Notes: a model not told the origin generated them from the sequence alone. A DNA stretch of 9,503 bases from Erysipelothrix sp. UBA3383 (GCA_002358955.1 DEPV01000071.1:1165-10667), one strand, 5' to 3'; counted from the stretch's first letter, positions 1 to 6,616 are shown. Program-made: numbers and translations.

Positions 1-515
1 GCTGTTTCAGGACGTAAGTAAATCTCACTTGATTTCCCTTCAACAACCCCTTGGAATGTTTTAAACATCAAGTTAAATTGACGGATGTTAGTGAAGTTGT
101 GTTTACCACAGTTTGGACATGGTACTTTATGTTCCTCAATGTAGTTTTCCATCTCTTCGATTGTCATAGTTCCTGCATTAATTTCTACATCTGAGAAATC
201 TTCAATCAGTTTATCAGCACGATGACGTGTATTACATTCTTTACAGTCCATTAATGGATCGTTGAATGTATCTAAGTGTCCACTTGCCTTCCATACTAAT
301 GGGTTCATTAGGATTGCTGATTGAATCCCTACGTTATAAGGGTTTCGTGAAACAAATGATTGCCACCATAAATTCTTAACATTATCTTTTAATGCAATTC
401 CATAAGGACCAAAATCCCATGTATTTGCAAGTCCCCCATAGATTTCACTTCCTTGGAATACAAATCCTGAAGTCCTAACGTGACTTACTATTGTTTCAAA
501 ATCAAACTTACTCAT
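1..515 (-). CDS. glyQS: Glycyl-tRNA synthetase, single-chain type (N-terminal part, cut by window edge)
   Basis: This enzyme attaches glycine to tRNA-Gly in the cytoplasm. I translated the first 171 codons. They begin MSKFDFETIVSHVRTSGFVF, followed by the class II catalytic core start with GSEIYGG, WDFGPYG and a NPLVWKASGH segment. Two cysteine pairs (CKEC at 91-94 and CPNC at 133-136) look like the zinc-binding insertion of this type. The window ends inside the motif 2 sequence YLRPETA. This is the dimeric, eukaryote-like synthetase found in many Firmicutes, not the separate GlyQ and GlyS subunits. The start ATG at 515 has an AAGAAGG ribosome binding site a few bases upstream. The gene follows recO after a 16-bp gap, so it is probably the distal gene of the ybeY-era operon. 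The 3' part lies outside the window. Confidence 0.95.
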   Translation of the reverse strand, partial: MSKFDFETIVSHVRTSGFVFQGSEIYGGLANTWDFGPYGIALKDNVKNLWWQSFVSRNPYNVGIQSAILMNPLVWKASGHLDTFNDPLMDCKECNTRHRADKLIEDFSDVEINAGTMTIEEMENYIEEHKVPCPNCGKHNFTNIRQFNLMFKTFQGVVEGKSSEIYLRPET

Positions 516-531
516 AATATGCCTTCTTTCT

Positions 532-1209
532 TTATAATAATTCAATGCTGTTATATTTAATATTGGTATGATACTGAAGATACTTTACTAACTGTAGTAT
601 CGTGTACTTTAGTAAATCATCATCTTTAGCATCTATATCATTTCGATTGAATAATTGACCCAATAATACCAAGTACTCATACGTATCTTTCAAAGCACTG
701 TGTCTGATGCAGGTATAACCACCCTGTTCAATAGAGAATCCATTGATACGGTGATCATTACACACCACACACCCCTCAAGATAAGGTCTTAAACCATGTC
801 CGTTGATGATTTTAGCAATCAGAACCAAAATGTTCTTTAAATTGACGGCTTCCATATTCATCAATATTGCATCATACAGATCATCATCTTCATAATAAGT
901 GTAATTATGAATGATCAGTTCTGAAATCAAACTCATCCACAACAACCAATCGTAATCTTGATGTTGTTGTGTATAGGCTTGATGCAACTCACCACCATAA
1001 GCCTTTAAGAGTTTATTCTTTTTGTAGTCGGTACGATAAGTCACTTCTGAGAATGGTACTCCCAGTGATTGCATTTTCGAACGTGGTTTATAAAATCCTT
1101 GTAATACAAATCTTAGAAGCCCATAATCCTTAGATAGAAAGTGCACCATGGCACTGCTTTCTTGATAAGGTGTTATGGATAATACGATTCCTCTAAGGTA
1201 ATTATTCAT
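532..1209 (-). CDS. recO: DNA repair protein RecO
   Basis: RecO binds single-stranded DNA and, with RecR, helps load RecA in RecF-pathway repair. The 225-residue product is close to the usual length of about 240. The N-terminus (YLRGIVLSITPYQESSAMVHFLS) matches the family's OB-fold start, with a KPRSK basic stretch at 41-45. The C-terminal half has GLRPYLEGCVVC near residues 139-150 and a second pair, TCIRH, near 166-170. C147, C150, C167 and H170 could form the zinc site, with histidine in place of the fourth cysteine. The ATG at 1209 overlaps the end of era by 8 bp. No good ribosome binding site is visible just upstream, so translation is probably coupled to era. The start is still supported by the conserved N-terminus. 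Confidence 0.93.
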   Translation of the reverse strand: MNNYLRGIVLSITPYQESSAMVHFLSKDYGLLRFVLQGFYKPRSKMQSLGVPFSEVTYRTDYKKNKLLKAYGGELHQAYTQQHQDYDWLLWMSLISELIIHNYTYYEDDDLYDAILMNMEAVNLKNILVLIAKIINGHGLRPYLEGCVVCNDHRINGFSIEQGGYTCIRHSALKDTYEYLVLLGQLFNRNDIDAKDDDLLKYTILQLVKYLQYHTNIKYNSIELL

Positions 1210-2095
1210 ATTCAGTTTCGATATAACCCAGTTTATTTAACATCTTCGCGCGGTTACGCCAGTTCTTTTCAACACGTACGTAAGTTTCTAAGAAGACTGA
1301 AGTACCAATGATGGTTTCTAAATCACCACGAGCCAGTGTCCCCACTTTCTTCAACATCTTTCCACCCTTACCAATGATCATTCCTTTTTGTGAATCACGA
1401 TCCACTAGAATTAATGCATTGATGTGTGTTGAACCATCTTTTTTAACAATACGTTCAATGGTTACTGCAACGGAGTGTGGAATTTCTTCCTGTGTACACT
1501 CTAAGATTTTCTCTCGAATCACTTCCGCATAGATAAATTGTTCAGGATATGCTGAAACTTGATCTTTCGGATAGAACATCGGTCCTTCCTGAGTATAGTC
1601 CAGAGTCAACTCCAGCAACTTATCAGTATTTTCAGCTTCCAGTGCAGAAATCGGAATAATCTCTGTAAATTCAAAGCTGCTTAATTCCGCTACTTTCTCA
1701 AATAACTTATCTTTATCCATTTTATCAACTTTATTAATAACTAAGAAAACTGGAATCTTAACATTTTTCAACTTGTCAGCAACAAAATTGTCACCTTTTC
1801 CAAAATCTTCAAATCCATCAATAATATAATAAATTAAATCAACACCCTTGAAATGAGCATAGGATGTACGGTTCATACGTTCTCCCAACTCATGTTTGGG
1901 TTTATGAATCCCTGGTGTATCAATGAATACCAATTGGTAATCATCTTCTGTTAATACCCCAATGATTGCATCACGCGTAGTTTGTGCCTTTTCAGATACA
2001 ATCGCGATTTTTTGTCCTACTAAATGATTGATCAATGTGGACTTACCCGCATTGGGTCTTCCTACAATTGATATAAAACCTGATTTAAATGCCAT
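1202..2095 (-). CDS. era: GTPase Era
   Basis: Era is an essential GTPase that binds the 3' end of 16S rRNA and helps mature the 30S subunit. The 297-residue length is typical. The GTPase motifs are all present: G1 GRPNAGKS (12-19), G2 region KAQTTRD (36-42), G3 DTPG (59-62), G4 NKVD (121-124) and G5 SAL (150-152). The C-terminal KH RNA-binding domain carries GMIIGKGG (238-245). The ATG at 2095 shares one base with the TAA stop of cdd (TAATG), and an AAGGA site lies 6 bases upstream inside cdd. The stop overlaps the start of recO. The gene sits in the common Firmicutes order ybeY-dgkA-cdd-era-recO. Confidence 0.98.
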   Translation of the reverse strand: MAFKSGFISIVGRPNAGKSTLINHLVGQKIAIVSEKAQTTRDAIIGVLTEDDYQLVFIDTPGIHKPKHELGERMNRTSYAHFKGVDLIYYIIDGFEDFGKGDNFVADKLKNVKIPVFLVINKVDKMDKDKLFEKVAELSSFEFTEIIPISALEAENTDKLLELTLDYTQEGPMFYPKDQVSAYPEQFIYAEVIREKILECTQEEIPHSVAVTIERIVKKDGSTHINALILVDRDSQKGMIIGKGGKMLKKVGTLARGDLETIIGTSVFLETYVRVEKNWRNRAKMLNKLGYIETEYE

Positions 2096-2487
2096 TAAAG
2101 ATCCTTCTTTCCAAATGAATACGGCAAGAGTTCTTCCATATTTGTATCCATCGACTCTATTCCATTACTTAGGTAGATGGGCGTATCATGATGCAGCAAC
2201 TCACTTAAGACCTGACGGCAGATACCACATGGTGTTCCAATTGTTGTTCCACTTGTTACAATTGCAATTGCTTCGATATCATTTTGACGATATCCTGCTG
2301 AATATGCTGCAAAGATTGCTGATCGCTCACCACAGTTAGTAGCACCATATGATGCATTCTCTATGTTTGCTCCCATGAACTGTGATCCATCTTTACATTG
2401 CACACATGACCCTACACGATAGTTAGAGTATGGTACGTATGCATTCTCCATTGCTTCAAATGCCTTCTTCAATAATGTTTCTTTCAT
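2095..2487 (-). CDS. cdd: Cytidine deaminase, homotetrameric type
   Basis: This enzyme deaminates cytidine and deoxycytidine to uridine and deoxyuridine in pyrimidine salvage. The 130-residue product is the short, tetrameric class. The substrate-binding segment NIENASYG lies at 41-48. The zinc and catalytic motif is NCGERSA, with C52 as zinc ligand and E54 as the proton-shuttling glutamate. The second zinc motif is PCGICRQ with C87 and C90. The start ATG at 2487 overlaps the dgkA stop by 4 bp (ATGA). A perfect AGGAGG lies 5 bases upstream and is part of the last codons of dgkA. The stop shares a base with the era start. Confidence 0.97.
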   Translation of the reverse strand: MKETLLKKAFEAMENAYVPYSNYRVGSCVQCKDGSQFMGANIENASYGATNCGERSAIFAAYSAGYRQNDIEAIAIVTSGTTIGTPCGICRQVLSELLHHDTPIYLSNGIESMDTNMEELLPYSFGKKDL

Positions 2488-2846
2488 AGAAACCTCCTAA
2501 TGATGATAATACCAGCCACTGCAATTGCATAGAATGCTGCAATCAATACAGCTGCTGCTGCTATATCTTTAATCTCTTTAACATGCAGATGGTACTCTTT
2601 AATCAGCAAATCACAAATGTCTTCTATTGCTGAATTAAGAAACTCAGTAATTAAAACTACAAATATGGCTGAAACAACAAAGAGCCACTCGATCGTGTTA
2701 ATATCCAGCCACCAGAAGAAAAATACAGATCCAATTGCAAGTATCACTTGAACAAGAATGGATTTATCATAACGCATCCCTGCATACACTCCTTCAAAAG
2801 CCGCCTTGAATTTAAGAAAGGTTAATCTAGAGAGTTCTTTCAACAT
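2484..2846 (-). CDS. dgkA: Undecaprenol / diacylglycerol kinase, DgkA family
   Basis: This is a small integral membrane kinase. In Gram-positive bacteria the family mainly phosphorylates undecaprenol to recycle the cell-wall lipid carrier. The 120-residue length fits. The amphipathic N-terminus (KFKAAFEGVYAGMRYDKS) is followed by three membrane segments at about 29-47, 52-70 and 95-116. The signature EFLNSAIEDICDL (68-80) corresponds to the family's E-x-x-N-(T/S)-A-I-E motif, and KDIAAAAVL (93-101) to the conserved K-D-x-A-A-x-A-V segment. The ATG at 2846 overlaps ybeY by 20 bp. An AAGGAG site lies about 13 bases upstream, rather far, so coupling to ybeY may matter. No better start is in frame. 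Lipid specificity is inferred from the Gram-positive context. Confidence 0.93.
   Translation of the reverse strand: MLKELSRLTFLKFKAAFEGVYAGMRYDKSILVQVILAIGSVFFFWWLDINTIEWLFVVSAIFVVLITEFLNSAIEDICDLLIKEYHLHVKEIKDIAAAAVLIAAFYAIAVAGIIIIRRFL
2493..2498 (-). promoter_or_regulatory. Strong ribosome binding site for cdd, inside the dgkA coding end
   Basis: AGGAGG is followed by a 5-base spacer and the cdd ATG. The same six bases encode two arginines near the DgkA C-terminus. Together with the ATGA overlap, this suggests re-initiation or coupled translation of cdd after dgkA. Confidence 0.8.
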
Positions 2847-3270
2847 ACTTATCCAAGATCTCCTTTTGAAGAGCTAACATTTCTTTTTCTTCATCTTCTG
2901 TTTGATGATCATATCCAAACAAGTGTAAGAAGCCATGAACCATCAAGAAGCAAAACTCACGTTTTGTACTATGGCCATACTCTTCTGCTTGATTGGTAAT
3001 GTGTTGTACTGAAATCATGATGTCTCCAACATTCAGTTGTCCATCTACAATTTCACCATCTTCAAAGCTTAAGACATCAGTCGCTTTATCAATTTGTCTG
3101 AAATTACGATTGTATTCACGAATGTCTGTATCTTCCATTAATACAATATTAACCAGTACATTATCATCTTTTCCCAAGACTTCCAAAGTACGTTTAAAAA
3201 GCGGCTCACAGTGTATTCCATAAGCACGCCAAGATTCATCATTCGATTGATTTATAAAATTAATTTCCAT
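2827..3270 (-). CDS. ybeY: Endoribonuclease YbeY (16S rRNA maturation)
   Basis: YbeY is a zinc-dependent RNA-processing protein involved in 16S rRNA 3' maturation and ribosome quality control. With the start I prefer, it is 147 residues. The family signature HGFLHLFGYDH (112-122) gives the three zinc histidines H112, H116 and H122. The conserved TDVLSF segment lies at 64-69. I chose the ATG at 3270 over the in-frame GTG at 3279. The likely ribosome binding site AGGA (3281-3284) is about 10 bases from the ATG but only one base from the GTG. It is the first gene of the ybeY-dgkA-cdd-era-recO-glyQS cluster. phoH, often found directly upstream in Firmicutes, is replaced here by an intergenic region. 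Confidence 0.95.
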   Translation of the reverse strand: MEINFINQSNDESWRAYGIHCEPLFKRTLEVLGKDDNVLVNIVLMEDTDIREYNRNFRQIDKATDVLSFEDGEIVDGQLNVGDIMISVQHITNQAEEYGHSTKREFCFLMVHGFLHLFGYDHQTEDEEKEMLALQKEILDKYVERTL

Positions 3271-3289
3271 AATTATCACATCCTATATA

Positions 3290-3298
3290 ATTATATCA
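3290..3298 (-). promoter_or_regulatory. Candidate extended -10 promoter for the ybeY-glyQS operon
   Basis: The minus strand reads TGATATAAT, an exact extended -10 element (TG-n-TATAAT). No good -35 box is found at 16 to 18 bases; TTGATG lies 22 bases away. Transcription would start close to 3283, leaving a leader of only about 13 bases with the ribosome binding site at its very end. That short leader is the main reason for doubt. Confidence 0.45.
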
Positions 3299-3332
3299 TA
3301 TTCCCGTCGCTAAATAACATCAAACTCACGCT

Positions 3333-3355
3333 AAAAAGGGCTTCAAATGGCCCCT
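3333..3355 (-). terminator. Candidate intrinsic terminator or attenuator ahead of ybeY
   Basis: On the minus strand, GGGC (3353-3350) pairs with GCCC (3341-3338) across an 8-base loop, extended by a G-U and an A-T pair. It is followed by TTTTT (3337-3333). The stem is short but all GC at its core. There is no T-run on the plus strand, so it would act on leftward transcription. It could insulate ybeY, end a short transcript from 3450, or act as an attenuator. Confidence 0.45.
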
Positions 3356-3520
3356 ATTCACTCATTCGCTGTATCGCTGGTATGATTTTCTTTTTATCAT
3401 CTTAATTGATTGAATAACACAGTTTCTTACAAACATGATATTCATTGTTTTATTTTAGCATATGTTAGTCCAAAACTAAAGAAACATGTTTTATATAGAG
3501 TCTTAAACTGACTAACTTAA
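3356..3520 (-). other. Intergenic stretch with a candidate promoter and foldable transcript
   Basis: No convincing protein gene lies here. On the minus strand there is an extended -10 (TGCTAAAAT, 3460-3452) with only a weak -35. A transcript starting near 3445 would contain TTATTCA (3417-3411) able to pair with TGAATAG (3360-3354). These enclose a small hairpin ATGAT (3400-3396) with ATCAT (3386-3382). The next element is the hairpin plus T-run at 3355-3333. A small RNA or a leader of the ybeY operon is possible. A 7-bp direct repeat GTTTAAG also occurs near 3500-3522. Function unknown. Confidence 0.3.
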
Positions 3521-3546
3521 ACGAAAAATAAACGCCTCTGGAGGCG
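3521..3546 (-). terminator. Intrinsic terminator of the GntR-ABC operon
   Basis: A perfect 6-bp inverted repeat, CGCCTC / GAGGCG (3546-3533), is followed on the minus strand by TTTATTTTT. The 2-base gap between the arms means the real loop is probably 4 bases with a 5-bp stem. It starts one base after the stop codon of the last gene of the operon and has no T-run on the other strand. Confidence 0.85.
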
Positions 3547-3547
3547 C

Positions 3548-4075
3548 TTATGTAAAATCAATTGATAATTCTTTAATTTTTAAAAATAAGTACACTAGTG
3601 ATAATATCAATATATAAGCATACCCTAAATAAATAATTCGAGTCTGAATAAGAAACGGTGCTAATCCAAATGCCAAACCGGCAGTGCTGGATGGTGTAAA
3701 ATTAAATAAACTCCAAACAAAGATACCAACTACCACTACATTTAAAAGTATGAAAATAAACGGAAAATTAGCCCATGCATATACAGGAATAAGGGTTACT
3801 TGAAGTATAATGTTTAGATAAAAGATGCGAGATATATTTGCCTTGATGATGTTTACTCCATTTGCTTTAAGGAATAAATAGTTTTCTTTACTATACATGT
3901 ATCGATACTTTAGAATGAAATATACACCAATTGCAAAATACACAATGTACAAAGCAACAGCTGCATTTGTTTCTTCATTTAAATACATTTCTAACAACAT
4001 TAAAATTACATTAATTGGAACTAAGATGATAAAAAATTGGGTCAGAATCGATAATTTGTGAAACCGTTTAAACAT
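3548..4075 (-). CDS. Small ABC-transporter membrane protein (last gene of GntR-ABC operon)
   Basis: A 175-residue, very hydrophobic protein with about five or six membrane segments, near residues 10-30, 37-56, 83-101, 103-124 and 149-166, plus a less certain one around 130-148. A basic, cytoplasmic-looking segment (about 57-82) containing KENYLFLKANG lies between the second and third segments and resembles the coupling-loop region of ABC-2 type permeases. The ATG at 4075 overlaps the upstream ATPase gene by 8 bp, and a GGGGG-containing ribosome binding site lies about 9 bases upstream. It is too short to be a full classic permease, so it probably pairs with the other membrane protein of the operon. 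The family is not recognised precisely; the permease role is inferred from topology and context. Confidence 0.75.
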   Translation of the reverse strand: MFKRFHKLSILTQFFIILVPINVILMLLEMYLNEETNAAVALYIVYFAIGVYFILKYRYMYSKENYLFLKANGVNIIKANISRIFYLNIILQVTLIPVYAWANFPFIFILLNVVVVGIFVWSLFNFTPSSTAGLAFGLAPFLIQTRIIYLGYAYILILSLVYLFLKIKELSIDFT

Positions 4076-4865
4076 GGTCTTGTCCCCCTAGCATGAGAAG
4101 CACTTCCTCAATGTCTGATTTCTCTGAATTATTTGAAGATTTAGTGAGTACACGATAGTGATCTTGTATACGTCGTGAACTGATTATATCTGCACTACAG
4201 TTATTGAAGGCTTCAGAATCCATATAGTCGATCCTAAAACTGGTTTGAAGTTCAATAGTACTATAAGGCGGACTCACCACTCCCTTATTGACAAGAATAA
4301 AGTAGTCAGCAAATTGTGTAACTTCTTCAAGATGGTTAGTAGCAATAAAGATAGTATGATTTTCTGATTCAATAAAGTTTTGGAAATGTTTATTTGCAAT
4401 TTCTTTATTTGAGACATCAAGACCATTATAAAATTCATCAAGTATCAATGTATCAGGACTGCACGCTAACGTAAAACATAGAAGAATACATTTAATTTCT
4501 CCTTTTGATAATTCTTTAAATTCATCAAAACCTGATAATTTAAATGAATATAAGAAGTCCATCAGTAATGATTTATCAAAGCGTTTATGACCTTTTTGAT
4601 AAAGCTTAATAAGTTGATTCCTTGTAAAACCATCCATTAAATCAAAATCACTAGAAATATACCCCACGTTCCCAAGAGTATTGAAATTTAACAGGTCGAC
4701 CTTAACTAACCCTGAAAGGATTTTTAAGAAAGTAGACTTGCCTGATCCATTATTTCCAGTTACAGAATAAATATATCCTTTTTCTAGTGTCATTTCTTTG
4801 GAACGAATGCACATACGTTTTCTTGGCCTTTCAATTTCCGGAATCACTATATTAAATGAAGACAT
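4068..4865 (-). CDS. ABC transporter ATP-binding protein (second of two)
   Basis: A 265-residue cytoplasmic ABC ATPase. It has Walker A GNNGSGKST (37-45), signature ELSKGE (118-123, degenerate relative to LSGGQ), Walker B TLILDE (139-144) followed by a D-loop ending in GLD, and the H-loop histidine in TNH (H178). The usual Q-loop glutamine is not evident; the position reads GYISSD (68-73). About 65 C-terminal residues follow the catalytic core. The ATG at 4865 overlaps the preceding ATPase gene by 14 bp and has an AAGG-type ribosome binding site about 8 bases upstream. It is clearly different in sequence from the neighbouring ATPase, so a heterodimer is likely. The substrate is unknown. Confidence 0.88.
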   Translation of the reverse strand: MSSFNIVIPEIERPRKRMCIRSKEMTLEKGYIYSVTGNNGSGKSTFLKILSGLVKVDLLNFNTLGNVGYISSDFDLMDGFTRNQLIKLYQKGHKRFDKSLLMDFLYSFKLSGFDEFKELSKGEIKCILLCFTLACSPDTLILDEFYNGLDVSNKEIANKHFQNFIESENHTIFIATNHLEEVTQFADYFILVNKGVVSPPYSTIELQTSFRIDYMDSEAFNNCSADIISSRRIQDHYRVLTKSSNNSEKSDIEEVLLMLGGQDHV

Positions 4866-5604
4866 GTCGATCCCTTCTTTCTACTGCAATTAGAAATGCA
4901 TCAAGACTTGGATTTGTTAGATAACTTTCAATATCAGCTTTCATAGCATTTAATTCCATAAGTATGGATTCACCATTAGTTTCAATTTCCAAAACTGTAT
5001 GGTTAAACAATATTTCACCATTAAACATATAGAGAATACGATCTAAGATATTTTCATAACCTTTAATTTGATGAGTCGCTACAAGAAAAAGATTGTCATC
5101 GTTTGCTAAACTTAATAAATCATTCTTAAAGATATTAAAACTGAAACTGTCATAACCATCACTAGGTTCATCAAATATATAAATGGATGCATTGTATGCC
5201 TTACTTACAGCAAACATTAATTTTTGTTGCTCACCCAAACTTAATGTATCGACATCTTGTTCGGAATTAAGACCATAATTATTTAAATCTAAGTTAAATT
5301 GGTCCTGATTCCAGGTCTTATAAATTGAGCCGTATATAACTCCGTATTCTGAAACAGTGAGTTTGTTATATTTAATAGAATCCGAAATGTATGACACTTG
5401 CTCCAGATATGTGGCTGAATCATTCCACTCAATATCCTTAGCATCACATAAAATCTCACCCACAATAGATTTAATAAAGGTAGATTTACCTGACCCATTT
5501 TGTCCAAGTAGTCCAACAATTTCCCCTTTTTGTAAAGTTAGACCAGAGATGTTTAAAGTAAAGACTTTCAATTTCTTAGATAGTTTTTTTATTGTAAACG
5601 CCAT
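4852..5604 (-). CDS. ABC transporter ATP-binding protein (first of two)
   Basis: A 250-residue ABC ATPase with Walker A GQNGSGKST (34-42), signature LSLGEQQK (121-128), Walker B IYIFDE (141-146) with the D-loop region SDGYD, and the H-loop histidine in ATHQ (H178). The Q-loop position reads SYISD, without glutamine, as in its partner. I place the start at the ATG at 5604, not the ATG at 5613. AGGAGG (5619-5614) directly abuts the latter but is 9 bases from the former. The gene overlaps the upstream permease gene by 29 bp and the downstream ATPase gene by 14 bp. Domain content fits an ABC-2 type exporter such as those next to YtrA-like regulators. The transported compound cannot be inferred. 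Confidence 0.88.
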   Translation of the reverse strand: MAFTIKKLSKKLKVFTLNISGLTLQKGEIVGLLGQNGSGKSTFIKSIVGEILCDAKDIEWNDSATYLEQVSYISDSIKYNKLTVSEYGVIYGSIYKTWNQDQFNLDLNNYGLNSEQDVDTLSLGEQQKLMFAVSKAYNASIYIFDEPSDGYDSFSFNIFKNDLLSLANDDNLFLVATHQIKGYENILDRILYMFNGEILFNHTVLEIETNGESILMELNAMKADIESYLTNPSLDAFLIAVERRDRHVFI

Positions 5605-6217
5605 AAGTACCATCCTCCTGACTCAGTAAACCAGCAAATTTCTTTTTATAATGATAGAGAATCACAAATAACATCACAATATAGAACAACACGAAACCAT
5701 ATTGAGCACTTAAAGGTGTCATCCTTTTATACATTCTAAGAAAAATACTATGAATAAATCCCAGAATGTATGAACCATTCTGAATGCTCCCTGCTCTCGT
5801 AATTATTCTCCCACCGATATCCAAATAATTACTAAATAGGATGGTCGCTGTAAATGTTACCCATATAACAAATACATCAACGCCATTGAGCTTCAAAGAT
5901 ACAGTCAGACCAAACAACACTATAAGTGATATTAAAGAACTTATAAGAATACGTTTAAGCTGATTGTAGGCCACCATTTCAAAATAATCCAACTTATTAA
6001 TGGGAAGTGTGTGCACCATTGGATTGAATACATTTCTAACGTCATATTGATTTACAAGTACTGTTAAAAAAGCAGTTACTATTACTAAATTATAAAATGA
6101 ATTAAAATTTTCTCCAATAACATCAGATACCAATAATACTATAAAGATTATAATCAAACTCTGTATCATAGTTTTCAAAACATTAAGTTTCATCAGTTGC
6201 TTTTTAAAGTAGTCCAT
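5576..6217 (-). CDS. ABC-2 type transporter membrane protein
   Basis: A 213-residue integral membrane protein with about six segments, near residues 14-33, 41-57, 88-108, 112-132, 147-161 and 172-190. After the second segment, VHTLPINKLDYFEMVAY (68-84) resembles the cytoplasmic LP-(I/V)-(S/N)-x-x-(D/E)-(Y/I) motif often seen in ABC-2 permeases. The C-terminus is basic then polar. AAGGAG lies 9 bases before the ATG, and the gap from the GntR stop is 15 bp. The 3' end overlaps the first ATPase gene. It probably forms the membrane channel together with the smaller protein at the end of the operon. The exact family and substrate are not recognised. Confidence 0.8.
   Translation of the reverse strand: MDYFKKQLMKLNVLKTMIQSLIIIFIVLLVSDVIGENFNSFYNLVIVTAFLTVLVNQYDVRNVFNPMVHTLPINKLDYFEMVAYNQLKRILISSLISLIVLFGLTVSLKLNGVDVFVIWVTFTATILFSNYLDIGGRIITRAGSIQNGSYILGFIHSIFLRMYKRMTPLSAQYGFVLFYIVMLFVILYHYKKKFAGLLSQEDGTYGVYNKKTI
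5614..5619 (-). promoter_or_regulatory. Ribosome binding site that decides the start of the first ATPase gene
   Basis: AGGAGG lies immediately next to an in-frame ATG (5613) and 9 bases from a second ATG (5604). Spacing favours the second, which removes three residues from the N-terminus. The site lies inside the coding end of the upstream permease. Confidence 0.75.
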
Positions 6218-6232
6218 CTTTTTTTCTCCTTA

Positions 6233-6598
6233 TTATATTTTCTTTTTAATATATTCTAAAAGATCTTCGTTACTTAAATTCAGGGTTTCTGCATGAGCTT
6301 TGATATCACTGATATGAGCATCAATTTTATCAAAATAATATTTATTGAAGGCCTTGAGATCTTGTGCTTTTACATAATACCCTTTATTGGGTATTGCATA
6401 TATAAATTCATCACGTTCCAGGTCTTCGTATGCTTTCTTAACGGTAATGACACTGACCTGAGTTTCTCGGGCCATGGCGCGAATTGAGGGTAATCGATAC
6501 CCTTCTTCGTAAACCCCATTAATGATATGGGCTTTAATTTGTGTGTATAGTTGTTCGTAAATAGGTTGGGTACTACTGGTCTGAACTCTTACTGTCAC
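6233..6598 (-). CDS. GntR-family transcriptional regulator, YtrA type
   Basis: A 121-residue DNA-binding regulator. The N-terminal winged helix-turn-helix (about 11-77) is typical: QPIYEQLYTQIKAHIINGVY, then LPSIRAMARE, VSVITVKKAYEDLERDEFI and the wing with NKGYYV. The C-terminal part is only about 44 residues and helical. That short effector or dimerisation tail is the mark of the YtrA subfamily, which typically sits next to ABC transporter genes and represses its own operon. The start is a GTG at 6598, with GGAAGGTGAT upstream at good spacing. It is the first gene of the operon, directly behind a promoter that overlaps inverted and direct repeats, so autorepression is likely. The inducing signal is unknown. 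Confidence 0.92.
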   Translation of the reverse strand: MTVRVQTSSTQPIYEQLYTQIKAHIINGVYEEGYRLPSIRAMARETQVSVITVKKAYEDLERDEFIYAIPNKGYYVKAQDLKAFNKYYFDKIDAHISDIKAHAETLNLSNEDLLEYIKKKI

Positions 6599-6616
6599 TC
6601 GATATCACCTTCCATC

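Noticed and set aside
1..531. T-box or other riboswitch in front of glyQS
   Set aside because: Only 16 bp separate recO from glyQS, leaving no room for a T-box leader.
1308..3223. Plus-strand open frames opposite era, cdd and ybeY
   Set aside because: They are antisense shadows of strongly conserved minus-strand genes and have no protein-like features.
3277..3279. GTG at 3279 as start of ybeY
   Set aside because: Only one base from the AGGA site; the ATG at 3270 fits better and gives a normal N-terminus.
3362..3400. 12-codon reading frame on the minus strand in the intergenic region (MIKRKSYQRYSE)
   Set aside because: Very short and without a ribosome binding site. It faintly recalls the C-terminal end of an IS3-type transposase, but that is too weak to call an insertion-sequence remnant.
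3211..3405. 64-codon open frame on the plus strand across the ybeY start and the intergenic region
   Set aside because: No ribosome binding site or recognisable domain, and it runs antisense to the ybeY start and the candidate leader. AT-rich chance frame.
5611..5613. ATG at 5613 as start of the first ATPase
   Set aside because: It directly touches the AGGAGG site, leaving no spacer; the ATG at 5604 has a 9-base spacer.
5289..5629. Extra open frames within the first ATPase gene
   Set aside because: They overlap the Walker A and signature regions of a clear ABC ATPase in the main frame.
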